A DNA stretch of 64,000 nucleotides from Nostoc sp. S4 (lineage in GTDB: Bacteria; Cyanobacteriota; Cyanobacteriia; Cyanobacteriales; Nostocaceae). Within the stretch, counting starts at the first letter, position 1. Each line of letters starts with the position of its first letter. Positions 28,813-38,092 of the stretch are shown piece by piece. The notes under the pieces were generated by a model that ran no database searches, was not told the origin of the DNA, and saw only the letters and a program-made list of their open reading frames with translations. Both the position numbers and the translations under genes were made by a program. Location: contig JAQYWR010000013.1 of the NCBI GenBank assembly GCA_029379225.1, positions 62,001 through 126,000 on the forward strand, in the 5' to 3' direction.

Positions 28813-30192
28813 TTATTTGTGTCGATCTATAGTTTCATTTGCATTAGTCTTCCTCCGCCAACCTAGTTTAACCACCTGACGACTACGAGCGATCGCCAAA
28901 GCATCATCCGGAACGTTTTGTGAGATTGTCGAACCAGCAGCCACGTAAACATCATTACCCAAGATGACTGGAGCTACTAAAACGCTATTGGCACCCGTTT
29001 TAGTGCGATCGCCTATTTTAGTAGGATGTTTCTTAACGCCATCATAGTTAGCAGTAATTGTACCGGCACCAATATTCACTTGATTACCGACGACGCTATC
29101 ACCTAAGTACGATAAATGTGCTGCATTGGTGCGATCGCCTAACTGCGTGTTTTTCAATTCCACAAAATTTCCGACACGACAACCAGCACCCACTTGTACC
29201 TGACCGCGCAAATGGGCGTAGGGACCAATTCGGCTGCCTGCTTTTACTGTGCTATCTGTTACTACTGAATACTGGACTGTGACATTTTCAGCTAATTGGC
29301 TATTTTCAATTAAACTCCCCGGGCCGATGTGACTTCCTGTTTTAATCACCGTATTTCCCCGCAGATGAGTTTGGGGTTCAATAATTACATCCGACTGTAA
29401 CTCAACAGTTTCATCGATGGTGATGCTTGTGGGATCGATGAGGGTAACACCCGCTAGCATCCATTTTTCCTTGACTCGCCTTTGCAAAATTTCGTAAGCT
29501 ATTGCCAGTTGTAAGCGATCGTTAATGCCGAGAATTTCTTGATAATCTTCTACATCCACTGCCATCACTTGTCCGACCTGAGTAACGGCATCGGTGAGAT
29601 AATATTCTTTTTGGACATTATTTGCCTGGAGGTAGGGGAGTACCTGAGCCAAATTTTGCCAGCGAAAGCAATAAACTCCAGCATTAATTCGGTGATTTTG
29701 TCTTTGGGCAGCACTACAATCCTTGTGTTCAACCATTTGCTGCACAATATTTCTATCGTTACAAAAAACGCGCCCGTAGCCTGTGGGGTCAGGTAGGTGT
29801 GAGGTGAGAATAGTGGCGGCGTTCTGATTTTGGGCGTGAGTTTGTAACATCTGCTGAAGGGTTTCACTACGTATCAACGGTAAATCGCCGTTGAGTACGA
29901 GTAAATCTCCAGTGTAATCTTGTAAGTAGGGAAGTAATTGCTGGATGGCATGACCTGTTCCCAATTGTACAGTCTGTTCAACAAACTCCAAGTTGGAAAT
30001 TGAATGCATAGCAGTTTTTACTTGTTCAGATTGATACCCGACGATCGCGATTTGTCGTGAGGGGGAGAGAGGCTCTACACTTTCGATAACTCTCTCTAGT
30101 AGCGATCGCCCACCCAAAGAATGTAGAACCTTGGGTAAACCTGATTTCATTCGTGTGCCGCGTCCGGCTGCTAGAATTGCTACAACTACCAT
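28813..30192 (-). CDS. glmU: Bifunctional UDP-GlcNAc pyrophosphorylase / GlcN-1-P acetyltransferase
   Basis: GlmU makes UDP-N-acetylglucosamine, the precursor of peptidoglycan and lipopolysaccharide, by acetylating glucosamine-1-P and then uridylylating it. The N-terminal nucleotidyltransferase has [18 protein letters not shown] (6-23) and VLNGDLPLI. The C-terminal left-handed beta helix carries hexapeptide repeats and the acetyltransferase signatures [18 protein letters not shown] and [11 protein letters not shown]. 459 residues is standard. The start [10 protein letters not shown] is fixed by the conserved N-terminal strand. It is monocistronic here. Confidence 0.97.
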   Translation of the reverse strand: MVVVAILAAGRGTRMKSGLPKVLHSLGGRSLLERVIESVEPLSPSRQIAIVGYQSEQVKTAMHSISNLEFVEQTVQLGTGHAIQQLLPYLQDYTGDLLVLNGDLPLIRSETLQQMLQTHAQNQNAATILTSHLPDPTGYGRVFCNDRNIVQQMVEHKDCSAAQRQNHRINAGVYCFRWQNLAQVLPYLQANNVQKEYYLTDAVTQVGQVMAVDVEDYQEILGINDRLQLAIAYEILQRRVKEKWMLAGVTLIDPTSITIDETVELQSDVIIEPQTHLRGNTVIKTGSHIGPGSLIENSQLAENVTVQYSVVTDSTVKAGSRIGPYAHLRGQVQVGAGCRVGNFVELKNTQLGDRTNAAHLSYLGDSVVGNQVNIGAGTITANYDGVKKHPTKIGDRTKTGANSVLVAPVILGNDVYVAAGSTISQNVPDDALAIARSRQVVKLGWRRKTNANETIDRHK

Positions 30193-30421
30193 AATCAGCT
30201 ATTAGTAAAACTGTAATTAATGCTATTTCCTACTTCCAGATGTAGGCTCAAATCATATACCAGCTAATCATAGAAGATTCAAATGAGCAAAGGAGTCAGA
30301 ATTCAAAATTTAAGAGTCAGAACTCAAAATTCCTAACTCCAAAGAACTTTATCCAATTAAAAAGCCGAGAGTATGATAATACCAATTAGCCTTGATTACA
30401 GTAGCTAGAAGTCATTATTCC
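30193..30421. repeat. Spacer with agtcagaa-type direct repeats
   Basis: gagtcagaattcaaaattt and gagtcagaactcaaaattc (30293-30332) are adjacent near-identical copies. Otherwise unremarkable; it lies between glmU and the HD-GYP gene, both on the minus strand. Confidence 0.55.
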
Positions 30422-31576
30422 CTACTCCCTGTTCTTGATGAAAAAACGGATAAACTCGGCAAACTGCTGCACTAGTTTAGGATTGCGCCAACCAGAATCA
30501 GCTTCTTCGAGCATCACTGAGAGTGCTTCTTCTGTTGTCAAAGCTTCTTTGTAAGGTCGTTCGCTGGTTAGGGCATCGTAAATATCAATTAACTGAAATA
30601 CTTGCGCCAAATATGGGATCTCATCCCCTTTGAGTTTATCGGGGTAGCCTGAGCCATCCCAGCGTTCGTGGTGATGGCGAATAATCGGAATTACACCTTG
30701 CATACTGCGTAGCGGTTGGCAGATTTTTTCTCCAATTAAAACGTGCTGCTGCATAATCTGCCAATCTTCCGGGGTGAGTTTGCCTTTTTTGAGCAGCACT
30801 GCATCGGGAATACCTACTTTGCCAATATCGTGGAGATAACCGCCCCACATCAAATCTCGAATTTGGTAGCGCGAGAGATTGAGGTATTCACCAAAGGCTT
30901 GTCCTAGTTTTACCAGGCGTTCGCAATGGTCACCTGTATTGGGATCGCGACTTTCAATGGACATAGCAATGGAAAATAGCACTTGTTCGGCATGGTCTAA
31001 GTCTTCGTTGAGACGCTTCTGCCGCACTAAGGACTTGACACGCGCCGCCAGTTCCACACGATCGAAAGGTTTGGTGAGAAAATCATCTCCACCGACTTCA
31101 ATTCCTCGAATGCGCGATCGCCTGTCATTCAATGCTGTAATAAATATTACTGGGATTAGCCTGGTTTGCTCATCATGTTTGAGCAATTGACAGACTTCAA
31201 ATCCATCCATTCCCGGCATCATCACATCCAGCAAAATCAAATCTGGTTGTTTTTGTTTTACCAATCCCACAACAATAGAACCACTGTCCGCTTCAATGAC
31301 TTCGTATCCTTCCATCCCTAAGAGGGCAACAGCAGTCAGGCGACTAGCTGCATGGTCGTCAACCACTAAAACCTTTGGTGGATCTAAATCAAAACCATTC
31401 ACTTTAGAAGCTTTGGGTTGTAGTGTTTTAGAGACCAATGAATCTTGATTACAAGTTTTCATCCAAGAAGACCCTGCTTGGCTATCTTCAAGCATCAAGT
31501 GTTCTTCAGATAAGCCTAAAGAATAACCCTCTATATTTTGCGATCTGACGGTATGATTTGAACCGATACTTTTCAC
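30422..31576 (-). CDS. Response regulator with HD-GYP phosphodiesterase domain
   Basis: A 384-residue two-domain regulator of the RpfG type. A 65-residue variable N-terminus precedes a receiver domain (68-186) with VVDDHAA, phospho-acceptor Asp117 (LLDVMMPGMDG) and Lys169 (TKPF). The HD-GYP domain (about 195-375) has HD at 249-250 (YLHDIGKVGIP) and HHHERWDGSGYP (301-312), an intact GYP motif. HD-GYP proteins typically hydrolyse cyclic-di-GMP, so it probably links a sensor kinase to second-messenger turnover. No kinase gene is adjacent. An internal ATG (residue 28 or 39) is possible, since the first 60 residues look unstructured. Confidence 0.93.
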   Translation of the reverse strand: MKSIGSNHTVRSQNIEGYSLGLSEEHLMLEDSQAGSSWMKTCNQDSLVSKTLQPKASKVNGFDLDPPKVLVVDDHAASRLTAVALLGMEGYEVIEADSGSIVVGLVKQKQPDLILLDVMMPGMDGFEVCQLLKHDEQTRLIPVIFITALNDRRSRIRGIEVGGDDFLTKPFDRVELAARVKSLVRQKRLNEDLDHAEQVLFSIAMSIESRDPNTGDHCERLVKLGQAFGEYLNLSRYQIRDLMWGGYLHDIGKVGIPDAVLLKKGKLTPEDWQIMQQHVLIGEKICQPLRSMQGVIPIIRHHHERWDGSGYPDKLKGDEIPYLAQVFQLIDIYDALTSERPYKEALTTEEALSVMLEEADSGWRNPKLVQQFAEFIRFFIKNRE

Positions 31577-32195
31577 TTTGCTTAGGGGATTTGACCCATT
31601 AACAATTTATTCTGTAAAGCTTCTATGGTTGGATTTCCATTGAATTACAAAGGTACTGCAATTATTTCCACAAGTTAACAGTGTCAGATTTCAAAAACAA
31701 ATTTAGTATTTGACTGTATTTGACTGAGGCTTTCCATAGGCATTATCTTATGATGTCAAGCTGCTAGATGGTTTTTTCACTGTATGTATTTTTTATGTTA
31801 CGAATAAGCAGTATGCTGTTGTCAAATTTTTTGCTTCTAATTCCAGTATCATATAATTAGTACAAATGTTAAATCAGGCTTTTCACGGAGATTTTTACAG
31901 ATGTCAGCGCCATAAAAGCTTGTAATTGCCTGCTTATTCTCAAAATATCCGATTTTGACTTGACAGTGTTGATAGTAATCATTAGGTCTAAACATTTTTA
32001 CTTACTTAGTTATAACAATAGTTAAATACTGTTAACTAAGATGTAATATTAATCACTTACTATATTTTAAGTTATTTAGCCAAAAAAACTCGTTGCTTGA
32101 GTACAAAAAACGAAATGAGAATTTTAAGAAAAAATATGTCTAAACTTCTCTGGAATCAAGGACTGAGGACAAGACTGATAATTTTACTCGTGCAA
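31577..32195. other. 619-bp AT-rich spacer
   Basis: It lies upstream of the HD-GYP gene and downstream of mnmD (both minus strand). No gene, RNA or strong hairpin is recognised. Confidence 0.5.
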
Positions 32196-33119
32196 TTACA
32201 AACTAGTTCCCATGAAATCCCTGCCTTGTGTTGCCGATAGCCACCTTTTTCGCCAATGGGAGGTAGGTTCGAGGGAAGAGGTTTGTTGCTGTTGTTGTCG
32301 CCGTCTGACTATGACTTCACTGGGATCGCTCAATTCAGGATCGTGGTAGGGAATAGCAGCACGAGTTAGTAAGTGTTCTTTCTCAGCTTGCGAGAGAACA
32401 GGGAGTGCAGAGTATCCCCGTGTGCGAGCGTCCTGATTGTGTGCTGCTACAGTACCAGGCGATCGCCTGCCCACAGGTGGGGTAGAACCGATCGCTAACC
32501 CAGCAGACAAAAGTGCTGTACGTACAGCAGCAGCACAAGAATAGGTGGCTAATAAACCATCTCGATTTAAACACAATGACAGTTGTTTCATAAATTCAAC
32601 AGTCCATAATTGGGGACACTGTGGTGGTGAAAAGGGATCGAGGAAAATTGCATCTGCCGAGAAATCCAACTGACGTACTAGCGCGATCGTCTTTCTAGCA
32701 TCACCAATTAGCAGCTTCCCTTTCAAACAAGCTGTTTGTACTTGATGCTCAAAAGCTAGCCGGGACAAAATTTCAATGTAATTGCAGTTCCAACTGTCGA
32801 ACAAATGATGAGCGATCGCAGCTTGTGGTACTGCTGGGTTCAGTTCTAAGCCGATTACTTCAATATTACAACTGGGATTCACTGCCCAAATTGTCTGCAA
32901 AGCAGCTGCCGTATTATATCCCAAACCATAACAAATATCCAACAGTCGTAAGACTGGTTTTTGTGCGGCTGTAGTCAGTTGAGTCGGTTCCACAAACTTG
33001 AAAAAACTTTCCTGTTTAGCACCATAATGGCTGTGAAAGGATTCACCAAACTCTTGAGAGACAAAGGTGAAAGAGCCATCTGCTGTGAGCTTAGGTGTAA
33101 AATTCTCTAAGTGTGACAT
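32196..33119 (-). CDS. mnmD: tRNA U34 methyltransferase, MnmD/MnmC N-terminal type
   Basis: A stand-alone version of the MnmC methyltransferase domain, which uses SAM to complete the mnm5 group on U34 of certain tRNAs. Key stretches are LLDICYGLGYNTAAAL (SAM motif I), VIGLELNP, and DAIFLDPFSPPQCPQLW, the DxFxPxxxPxxW hallmark. No FAD-dependent oxidase domain follows. The frame is open to 33221, but those extra 34 codons translate repeat DNA (KLGIGHRAWGI and so on). MSHLENFTPKLTADGS at 33119 is the natural start. The C-terminus has a Gln/Arg-rich tail of unknown role. Confidence 0.85.
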   Translation of the reverse strand: MSHLENFTPKLTADGSFTFVSQEFGESFHSHYGAKQESFFKFVEPTQLTTAAQKPVLRLLDICYGLGYNTAAALQTIWAVNPSCNIEVIGLELNPAVPQAAIAHHLFDSWNCNYIEILSRLAFEHQVQTACLKGKLLIGDARKTIALVRQLDFSADAIFLDPFSPPQCPQLWTVEFMKQLSLCLNRDGLLATYSCAAAVRTALLSAGLAIGSTPPVGRRSPGTVAAHNQDARTRGYSALPVLSQAEKEHLLTRAAIPYHDPELSDPSEVIVRRRQQQQQTSSLEPTSHWRKRWLSATQGRDFMGTSL

Positions 33120-33173
33120 TTTGTAAATAAATTTGTCATTAGTCATTAGCAAATCATCAATTCCCCATGCCCT
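33120..33173. repeat. Repeat-containing gap between divergent mnmD and rhodanese genes
   Basis: Units tcattagtcattag and ccccatgccctatgacc fill the 54-bp gap, so both divergent promoters must lie in repeat DNA or in the coding ends. Confidence 0.55.
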
Positions 33174-33992
33174 ATGACCAATACCCAATTTGTTGTTTCG
33201 CCAACTTGGCTGTTTGAACACCTAGAAGATCCGCAAGTAGCGATTGTGGATTGTCGCTTTTCTCTAGCTGAACCGCAATTAGGACAACAACAGTACCTAA
33301 CAAGTCATATTAAAGGGTCATATTATCTTGACTTAAATCAGGATCTTTCCAGTCCAGTGGGTAAGCATGGTGGGAGACATCCTCTACCTAACCCCGATGA
33401 TATCGCTAACAAATTTGCAACGATAGGGGTCAATTATCAAAAAACTCTAGTTGTAGCTTATGATGATTCCCGCTTTGCTTTTGCGGCTCGTTTGTGGTGG
33501 CTGCTGCGCTATTTAGGACACGAACAAGTAGCAGTACTCGATGGAGGCTTCACCGGATGGCAAAAAGCTGGGTATCCGATTACAGATGTTATTCCTCAAC
33601 CGCAGATGGCGTCATTTGTACCTCAAGTGCAAACAGAAAAACTTGTAGATATCACAGCGGTGAAAAGCCGCAAAGATAGACCAGATGTAGTATTGGTAGA
33701 TTCCAGAGAAAGCGATCGCTACCGAGGTGAACGAGAGTCAATTGATAAAATTGCTGGACACATTCCTGGTGCAGTTAACTATCCTTGGCAAGAAGTTACA
33801 GACTCTACTGGCTACCTACTCCCCCAAGCCAAACAGTGCCGTCGCTGGGAAAACCTAGAAACAGCCCAAGAAATCTTGGTTTACTGTGGTTCCGGTGTTA
33901 CTGCTTGTGTAAACTTACTTTCTCTAGAATTAGCTGGCATTAGCAAGGGAAAACTTTATGCTGGTAGCTGGAGCGATTGGATTAGTTATTAA
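33174..33992 (+). CDS. Two-domain sulfurtransferase (rhodanese)
   Basis: A 272-residue tandem-rhodanese protein of the thiosulfate / 3-mercaptopyruvate sulfurtransferase family. The inactive N-terminal domain has IVDCRFSL and GGRHPLPNP. The C-terminal domain carries VLVDSRESDRYRGE and the active loop CGSGVTACVN (Cys near 240). The CGSGVTA loop is the version usually linked to mercaptopyruvate-type enzymes, but substrate preference cannot be fixed by sequence alone. No signal peptide, so probably cytoplasmic. A MITE-like element follows immediately. Confidence 0.93.
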   Translation: MTNTQFVVSPTWLFEHLEDPQVAIVDCRFSLAEPQLGQQQYLTSHIKGSYYLDLNQDLSSPVGKHGGRHPLPNPDDIANKFATIGVNYQKTLVVAYDDSRFAFAARLWWLLRYLGHEQVAVLDGGFTGWQKAGYPITDVIPQPQMASFVPQVQTEKLVDITAVKSRKDRPDVVLVDSRESDRYRGERESIDKIAGHIPGAVNYPWQEVTDSTGYLLPQAKQCRRWENLETAQEILVYCGSGVTACVNLLSLELAGISKGKLYAGSWSDWISY

Positions 33993-34014
33993 TCATTGGT
34001 CATTAGTTATTTAT

Positions 34015-34186
34015 AGGACTTACGTAAGCACTCCCAATGTCATTGCGACCGGAACGTAGTGTAGGGAAGCAATCCCAGAGTTTTTGGCGATTACTTCGCA
34101 AACTCTACTAGACGCACTCGCCTAACTTGCTTAAGAGCAGGGGTACGCTGGTAATGACGTAAAATCGTAGTCAGTGCGTAAGTCCT
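34015..34186. mobile_element. MITE-like element with aggacttacg ends
   Basis: The left end aggacttacgtaagcact (34015-34032) and right end agtgcgtaagtcct (34173-34186) are inverted copies. Sub-terminal cattgcgacc and ggtaatgacg resemble the 'gtcattgcgag' dispersed repeat and its complement. It is non-coding, 172 bp long, and its ends match the 40-bp element at 7107-7146. Confidence 0.6.
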
Positions 34187-34288
34187 GATTTAGAAAGGAC
34201 AAAAAACAAAGTATAAAGTCCGCTCAGAGATTTTCTGTGATTAAAACTCTGTAACAGAGGACAAATGACAAATGACAAATGACAAATT

Positions 34289-35590
34289 TCAAAACCGACC
34301 TAATTCCAAATTGTAATTAATACTGAAGAACCAGCCGTCAAAATCAATATTTTGGGCGGTTGAACTACCTAAAGTAAACCCAGTCTGGACATTCATGCTG
34401 CTCAAATCGGATATTCGATAATTTAAGTGCCCAAATAGCCGATGAAATTGGTCTTCTCGATCGCGCTGGGTAAAGTCAGAGAAGTTTCCCTGGTAGTCAA
34501 TACCAACTTGCAGAGGCTTTTGCAAGTAGTAGTTTAGAGAAAACCAAAAAGAATTGATAATGCGACTGCGACTTTGGGGATCGGCAAAATTTACACTCAG
34601 TTCGTAGAAGCTATCTACGACTAATCTTGAGGTTAAGGGATCTCGGCGTCCGAAAGACAGTTGTACTGAACTTTCGTTTAAAAACCGATCGCCTGCATTG
34701 AAGGTGTTGGGGCGATCGCTGTTATTGGCATAAAATAACTGTTGATTACTGAAATTGAGTTCTCCGTACATTCGCCGCGAGAGTTGCCGATAAAGACTGA
34801 GATTAAATCTTAACTGGTTGTAATGGTATTGTGATTGATCTAGATAACGAATGATATTGCCATCAATTGAGCCGTTTAAATAAGTTTTAGCTCCTATAGG
34901 AAAATATGCAGAGGATAGTGTCAGTCCAGAAATAATTAAACCATCTTCTATAGGATCATCTTTTGAGGAAAAAATGTTATTCGTTTGAAAGTAACCCACA
35001 CGACCCTGTAGATAGCCGATGGGTTTAAACTCAGCCACAGGTTGCGGTGGGAGTGGCTGTTGTTCTAAGGGTCGTAAGCGCACGCGCAACCCAAGTTCGC
35101 GATCGCTATCAGACTCAGACGGCTGTTTTGGGTGTTGCAGCAGCTTTCTTAGTCTCTCTACCCTTTGAGAACGATTGAAGTCAGGTGGATTCAATAGTTG
35201 TTGTGTTGAGTCTGGAGGAGATGTAGGCAAGTTACTCGGCTGCGATTCTAGCGGCGGCGGATCATTTTCTTCTGGAGTATCCTCTGGTTCTTGGGCTGGT
35301 GCTGGTTGGGCTTGTGTAATTTCTAGTGCTACTCGATCGCAAGTCGCCCATTCCTTTCTAACTCGCTGTACTGTTAGCGTTGCGTGTTGTAAAGAAGTTG
35401 GACACAGTACCTGACTTATCGATCCCAAATCATGATTTGTAGATTCTGCCGCCTCAACTGTCATGCAACAGCAGTTTCCAGTTGTGGAAACTAATAAAAT
35501 CCAAAAAAACAAATTTTTCCAGTTCTTGAGTCGCATCTGTGAGATCGCGTTGAGCACCTTTGGCGAATGTAGACCTAGAAGCTGCATCAT
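34289..35590 (-). CDS. Predicted outer-membrane beta-barrel protein
   Basis: I do not recognise a specific family. A hydrophobic segment near residues 28-40 (LFFWILLVSTTG) followed by small residues looks like a signal peptide. Then comes a Pro/Ser/Gln-rich, probably unstructured region (about 95-150), and a C-terminal half of alternating-hydrophobicity strands with aromatic girdles (YLNGSIDGNIIRYLDQSQYH, LNFSNQQLFYAN). The last residues, FSINYNLELGRF, end in Phe like a BAM-recognised strand. An internal ATG at residue 19 (35536) would give a better-shaped signal peptide. It is divergent from the FecR-domain gene; a link is possible but not shown. Confidence 0.65.
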   Translation of the reverse strand: MMQLLGLHSPKVLNAISQMRLKNWKNLFFWILLVSTTGNCCCMTVEAAESTNHDLGSISQVLCPTSLQHATLTVQRVRKEWATCDRVALEITQAQPAPAQEPEDTPEENDPPPLESQPSNLPTSPPDSTQQLLNPPDFNRSQRVERLRKLLQHPKQPSESDSDRELGLRVRLRPLEQQPLPPQPVAEFKPIGYLQGRVGYFQTNNIFSSKDDPIEDGLIISGLTLSSAYFPIGAKTYLNGSIDGNIIRYLDQSQYHYNQLRFNLSLYRQLSRRMYGELNFSNQQLFYANNSDRPNTFNAGDRFLNESSVQLSFGRRDPLTSRLVVDSFYELSVNFADPQSRSRIINSFWFSLNYYLQKPLQVGIDYQGNFSDFTQRDREDQFHRLFGHLNYRISDLSSMNVQTGFTLGSSTAQNIDFDGWFFSINYNLELGRF

Positions 35591-36361
35591 AAGTTCCGAC
35601 TCAGAAGATACAATTGAGTGTATCTAACTCAGCTTTTTAGGTATATACTTAGAGCTACAAATTAAAATTGCAGTTTTTTGGATTTATTCCCAGACTTTGT
35701 TACCTGAATCATCTGCTATGATACAAGGTTTTCTCAATTATTGGTAAATCAATAAGTGGGAAGAAATCAAGCTAAATTATAAAATGTAAACATCAGTCAA
35801 ACTATTACTCATGATAACTGACTAAAGAATGACTATTCCACAGGATTTTCAGATAATTTTCCTTGACTTTTCAGGTGAGTTAACTAAGTTCAGTGTAAAT
35901 CAAATATTTAATATTTGAAGAGATATCCTCTAAATTATTGTCCATTTTAGTTATTGGTATCATTCGTCAAGTTTGAAAGCTGCTTTAGAGGATATTTGAA
36001 AAGTGATGATTGATGTATCAAATATTTTTTACCTCTCCCTAACCCTCCTCTTTACAAAAGAAGGAAACCGGATTTTTCTTGTTTCCCTCCAATATATCGG
36101 GGGGACTAAGGAAGTAACAACGCAATTAAAATCACAGCCAATCACTTTTCAAACATCCTCTTAGACTTAGTTTCATAAAAAGTAAGTTTTAGAATAAAAA
36201 CTTCAAGAAACTAAATACATACTTATTAGTTGTTTATTTTATCTATTAAATGTAGACTAAAGTGCAGATAAATTAATCTCAAAAACTGGCTAGAACAATT
36301 AGCAGCAGCTTAAAGATTTAGTATTTTTGGTATTAGTTGAAGTTTATTAAGTTATCAAACT
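35591..36361. other. 771-bp spacer between divergent barrel and FecR genes
   Basis: Holds a MITE-like element (35987-36161) and a partial copy of its end (atatcctctaaa near 35925-35936) in inverted orientation. The rest is AT-rich promoter DNA without recognised features. Confidence 0.55.
35987..36161. mobile_element. MITE-like element, copy 2 (agaggat..tttgaaaagt family)
   Basis: Terminal inverted repeats: left agaggatatttgaaaagtga, right (reverse complement) agaggatgtttgaaaagtga, differing at one position. The interior has ccctaaccctcc and the hairpin-like aaggaaaccggatttttcttgtttcc. It is 175 bp and non-coding. A more diverged copy is at 17865-18017. Confidence 0.7.
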
Positions 36362-37786
36362 ATGATTAATAAATCATTACCACTGTTAGTAATAAGTTTA
36401 TGGGGAATCGTAGTACTGCCTGTGCAAAATCGGGTAAGTGCCGCAACTCCTTTAACACGAGCTGAGATTCAGTACCTCCGCAACTTGGTACAACTAATAC
36501 CCAAAAACAAACTCAAGAAACGTCCGGCACAAAAATCAGATGCAATGATTCCTGGGGATGGGTTGTCAACTGGTCGAGCTTCCTCAGCAGACTTGCGGTT
36601 TAACGATGGCTCTTTGGCAAGAGTTGGCGAACAGGCAATATTTCAATTTTTACCCAAGACTCGCAGCTTCAGACTGTCGAACGGAACTGCGTTGCTGCTT
36701 ATACCACCGGGAAGAGGGCAAACACGTATACAAACGCCAAGTGCAGCAGCAGCAATTCGTGGTTCAGCATTATTTGTACGCTACGACCAACGAACAGACA
36801 CTACGATTGTGGGTGCGCTGACAAATAGCGGCATTGAAGTTTCTAATAAGGAAGCTTCTCAAACTCAAAAGCTGCAAGCAGGACAGCTGATGGTTATAGT
36901 TAAAGGTAAATTTCAGGGTTTATATGATTTTGATCTGAGAAATTTTTATGAAACGAGCGATCTAGTTCGGGGACTTGATTTAAGTAGGCAAAATGTTACA
37001 CCTAATGCTGACCCAGCGATCGCCAGCGTTCAAGCTGAAACTGCTGCGGCCTTACAAGCACAGTCGCCTGTAACAGGTCAAGGAGTAGTTGAAAACCCAT
37101 CTTTCTTACAATTAACTGCTAGCCCTGCAAATTCTGCGACCAACGAGATTGTCACAAATGATTCCGCTGTAGACCCCATCCAAGATGATTCCCCAGTAAA
37201 CTCCCTTGAGGAAACAGGACAAATTTTATCAAACACTGAACAGCAGAGTATTAGAAGTAGTAATAACGCAAGCACCCAGAACAATAATGTTCCAATAGAT
37301 TCTAGTGCAGCTACAGCTAGACCTCAAACTCCCCCAGTTCAGACAACACCAACTACTCCAGTCACACTAACAACTCCACAGACCCCTACTGGACAGGAAA
37401 CACCAACTACTCCAGAAACCCCTACTGGACAAGGAACACCAACTACTCCAGTCACAGTAACAACTCCACAGACCCCTACTGGACAGGGAACACCAACTAC
37501 TCCAGAACCCCCTACTGGACAGGGAACACCAACTACTCCAGAACCCCCTACTGGACAGGGAACACCAACTACTCCAGAACCCCCTACTGGACAGGGAACA
37601 CCAACTACTCCAGAACCCCCTACTAACCCAGGAACACCAACTACTCCAGAACCCCCTACTGGACAGGGAACACCAACTACCCCAGAACCTCCTACTAACC
37701 CAGGAACACCAACTACCCCAGAACCTCCTACTAACCCAGGAACACCAACTACTCCAGTAACGCCTAGTGGTCCGGAAACAACCTGA
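36362..37786 (+). CDS. Secreted FecR-domain protein with Thr/Pro repeat tail
   Basis: Residues 1-27 look like a signal peptide (LLVISLWGIVVLPVQNRVSAA). A FecR-like beta domain follows (about 60-190): RASSADLRFNDGSLARVGE, SNGTALLLIPPGRGQTRIQT and AAIRGSALFVRY are its landmarks. FecR domains occur in cell-surface signalling and in stand-alone exported proteins, as here. The C-terminal 150 residues are a low-complexity spacer made of 12-residue units (TPTTPEPPTGQG) encoded by a 36-bp minisatellite, presumably a wall- or sheath-spanning stalk. The unit number probably varies between strains. No sigma factor gene is nearby. Confidence 0.85.
   Translation: MINKSLPLLVISLWGIVVLPVQNRVSAATPLTRAEIQYLRNLVQLIPKNKLKKRPAQKSDAMIPGDGLSTGRASSADLRFNDGSLARVGEQAIFQFLPKTRSFRLSNGTALLLIPPGRGQTRIQTPSAAAAIRGSALFVRYDQRTDTTIVGALTNSGIEVSNKEASQTQKLQAGQLMVIVKGKFQGLYDFDLRNFYETSDLVRGLDLSRQNVTPNADPAIASVQAETAAALQAQSPVTGQGVVENPSFLQLTASPANSATNEIVTNDSAVDPIQDDSPVNSLEETGQILSNTEQQSIRSSNNASTQNNNVPIDSSAATARPQTPPVQTTPTTPVTLTTPQTPTGQETPTTPETPTGQGTPTTPVTVTTPQTPTGQGTPTTPEPPTGQGTPTTPEPPTGQGTPTTPEPPTGQGTPTTPEPPTNPGTPTTPEPPTGQGTPTTPEPPTNPGTPTTPEPPTNPGTPTTPVTPSGPETT
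37339..37775 (+). repeat. 36-bp minisatellite in the FecR-domain gene
   Basis: The unit ggaacaccaactactccaga plus accccctactggacag is repeated with few changes; seven consecutive TPTTPEPPT units are encoded. Two earlier longer units (with cacactaacaactccacag) show a higher-order duplication. Confidence 0.9.
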
Positions 37787-38092
37787 GCCTACTTTCTATG
37801 TTTACTAAGACTTTCAAAGTTCGGCAATCTTTTGTAAACCTTATTTACTGTAAAACCTTAGTATATAGTTATACTTATTGATTTATTCTAGTTTAGAATA
37901 AATTTCAAGTACTGCCTTTGGTATCGCTAAAGCAAAAAGTGATGTTGCCTACGACTAGAGAGAATCTGCTAACGCTAGATTAAATCAAGGATAGGATTTA
38001 TGCAGGGCTCACTGGATATCCTTTATAGTTCAATCACATTCTTTGTGTAAATTCCCAGGAACTAACTTATTGCTAGAGAGATACAAAAATTT
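37787..38092. other. 306-bp spacer upstream of glutathione reductase
   Basis: AT-rich; no gene, terminator or repeat of note recognised. It probably carries the gor promoter. Confidence 0.45.

Noticed and set aside
37339..37775. Regular direct repeats considered as a CRISPR array
   Set aside because: The units are contiguous, in frame, and encode TPTTPEPPT repeats; there are no variable spacers.
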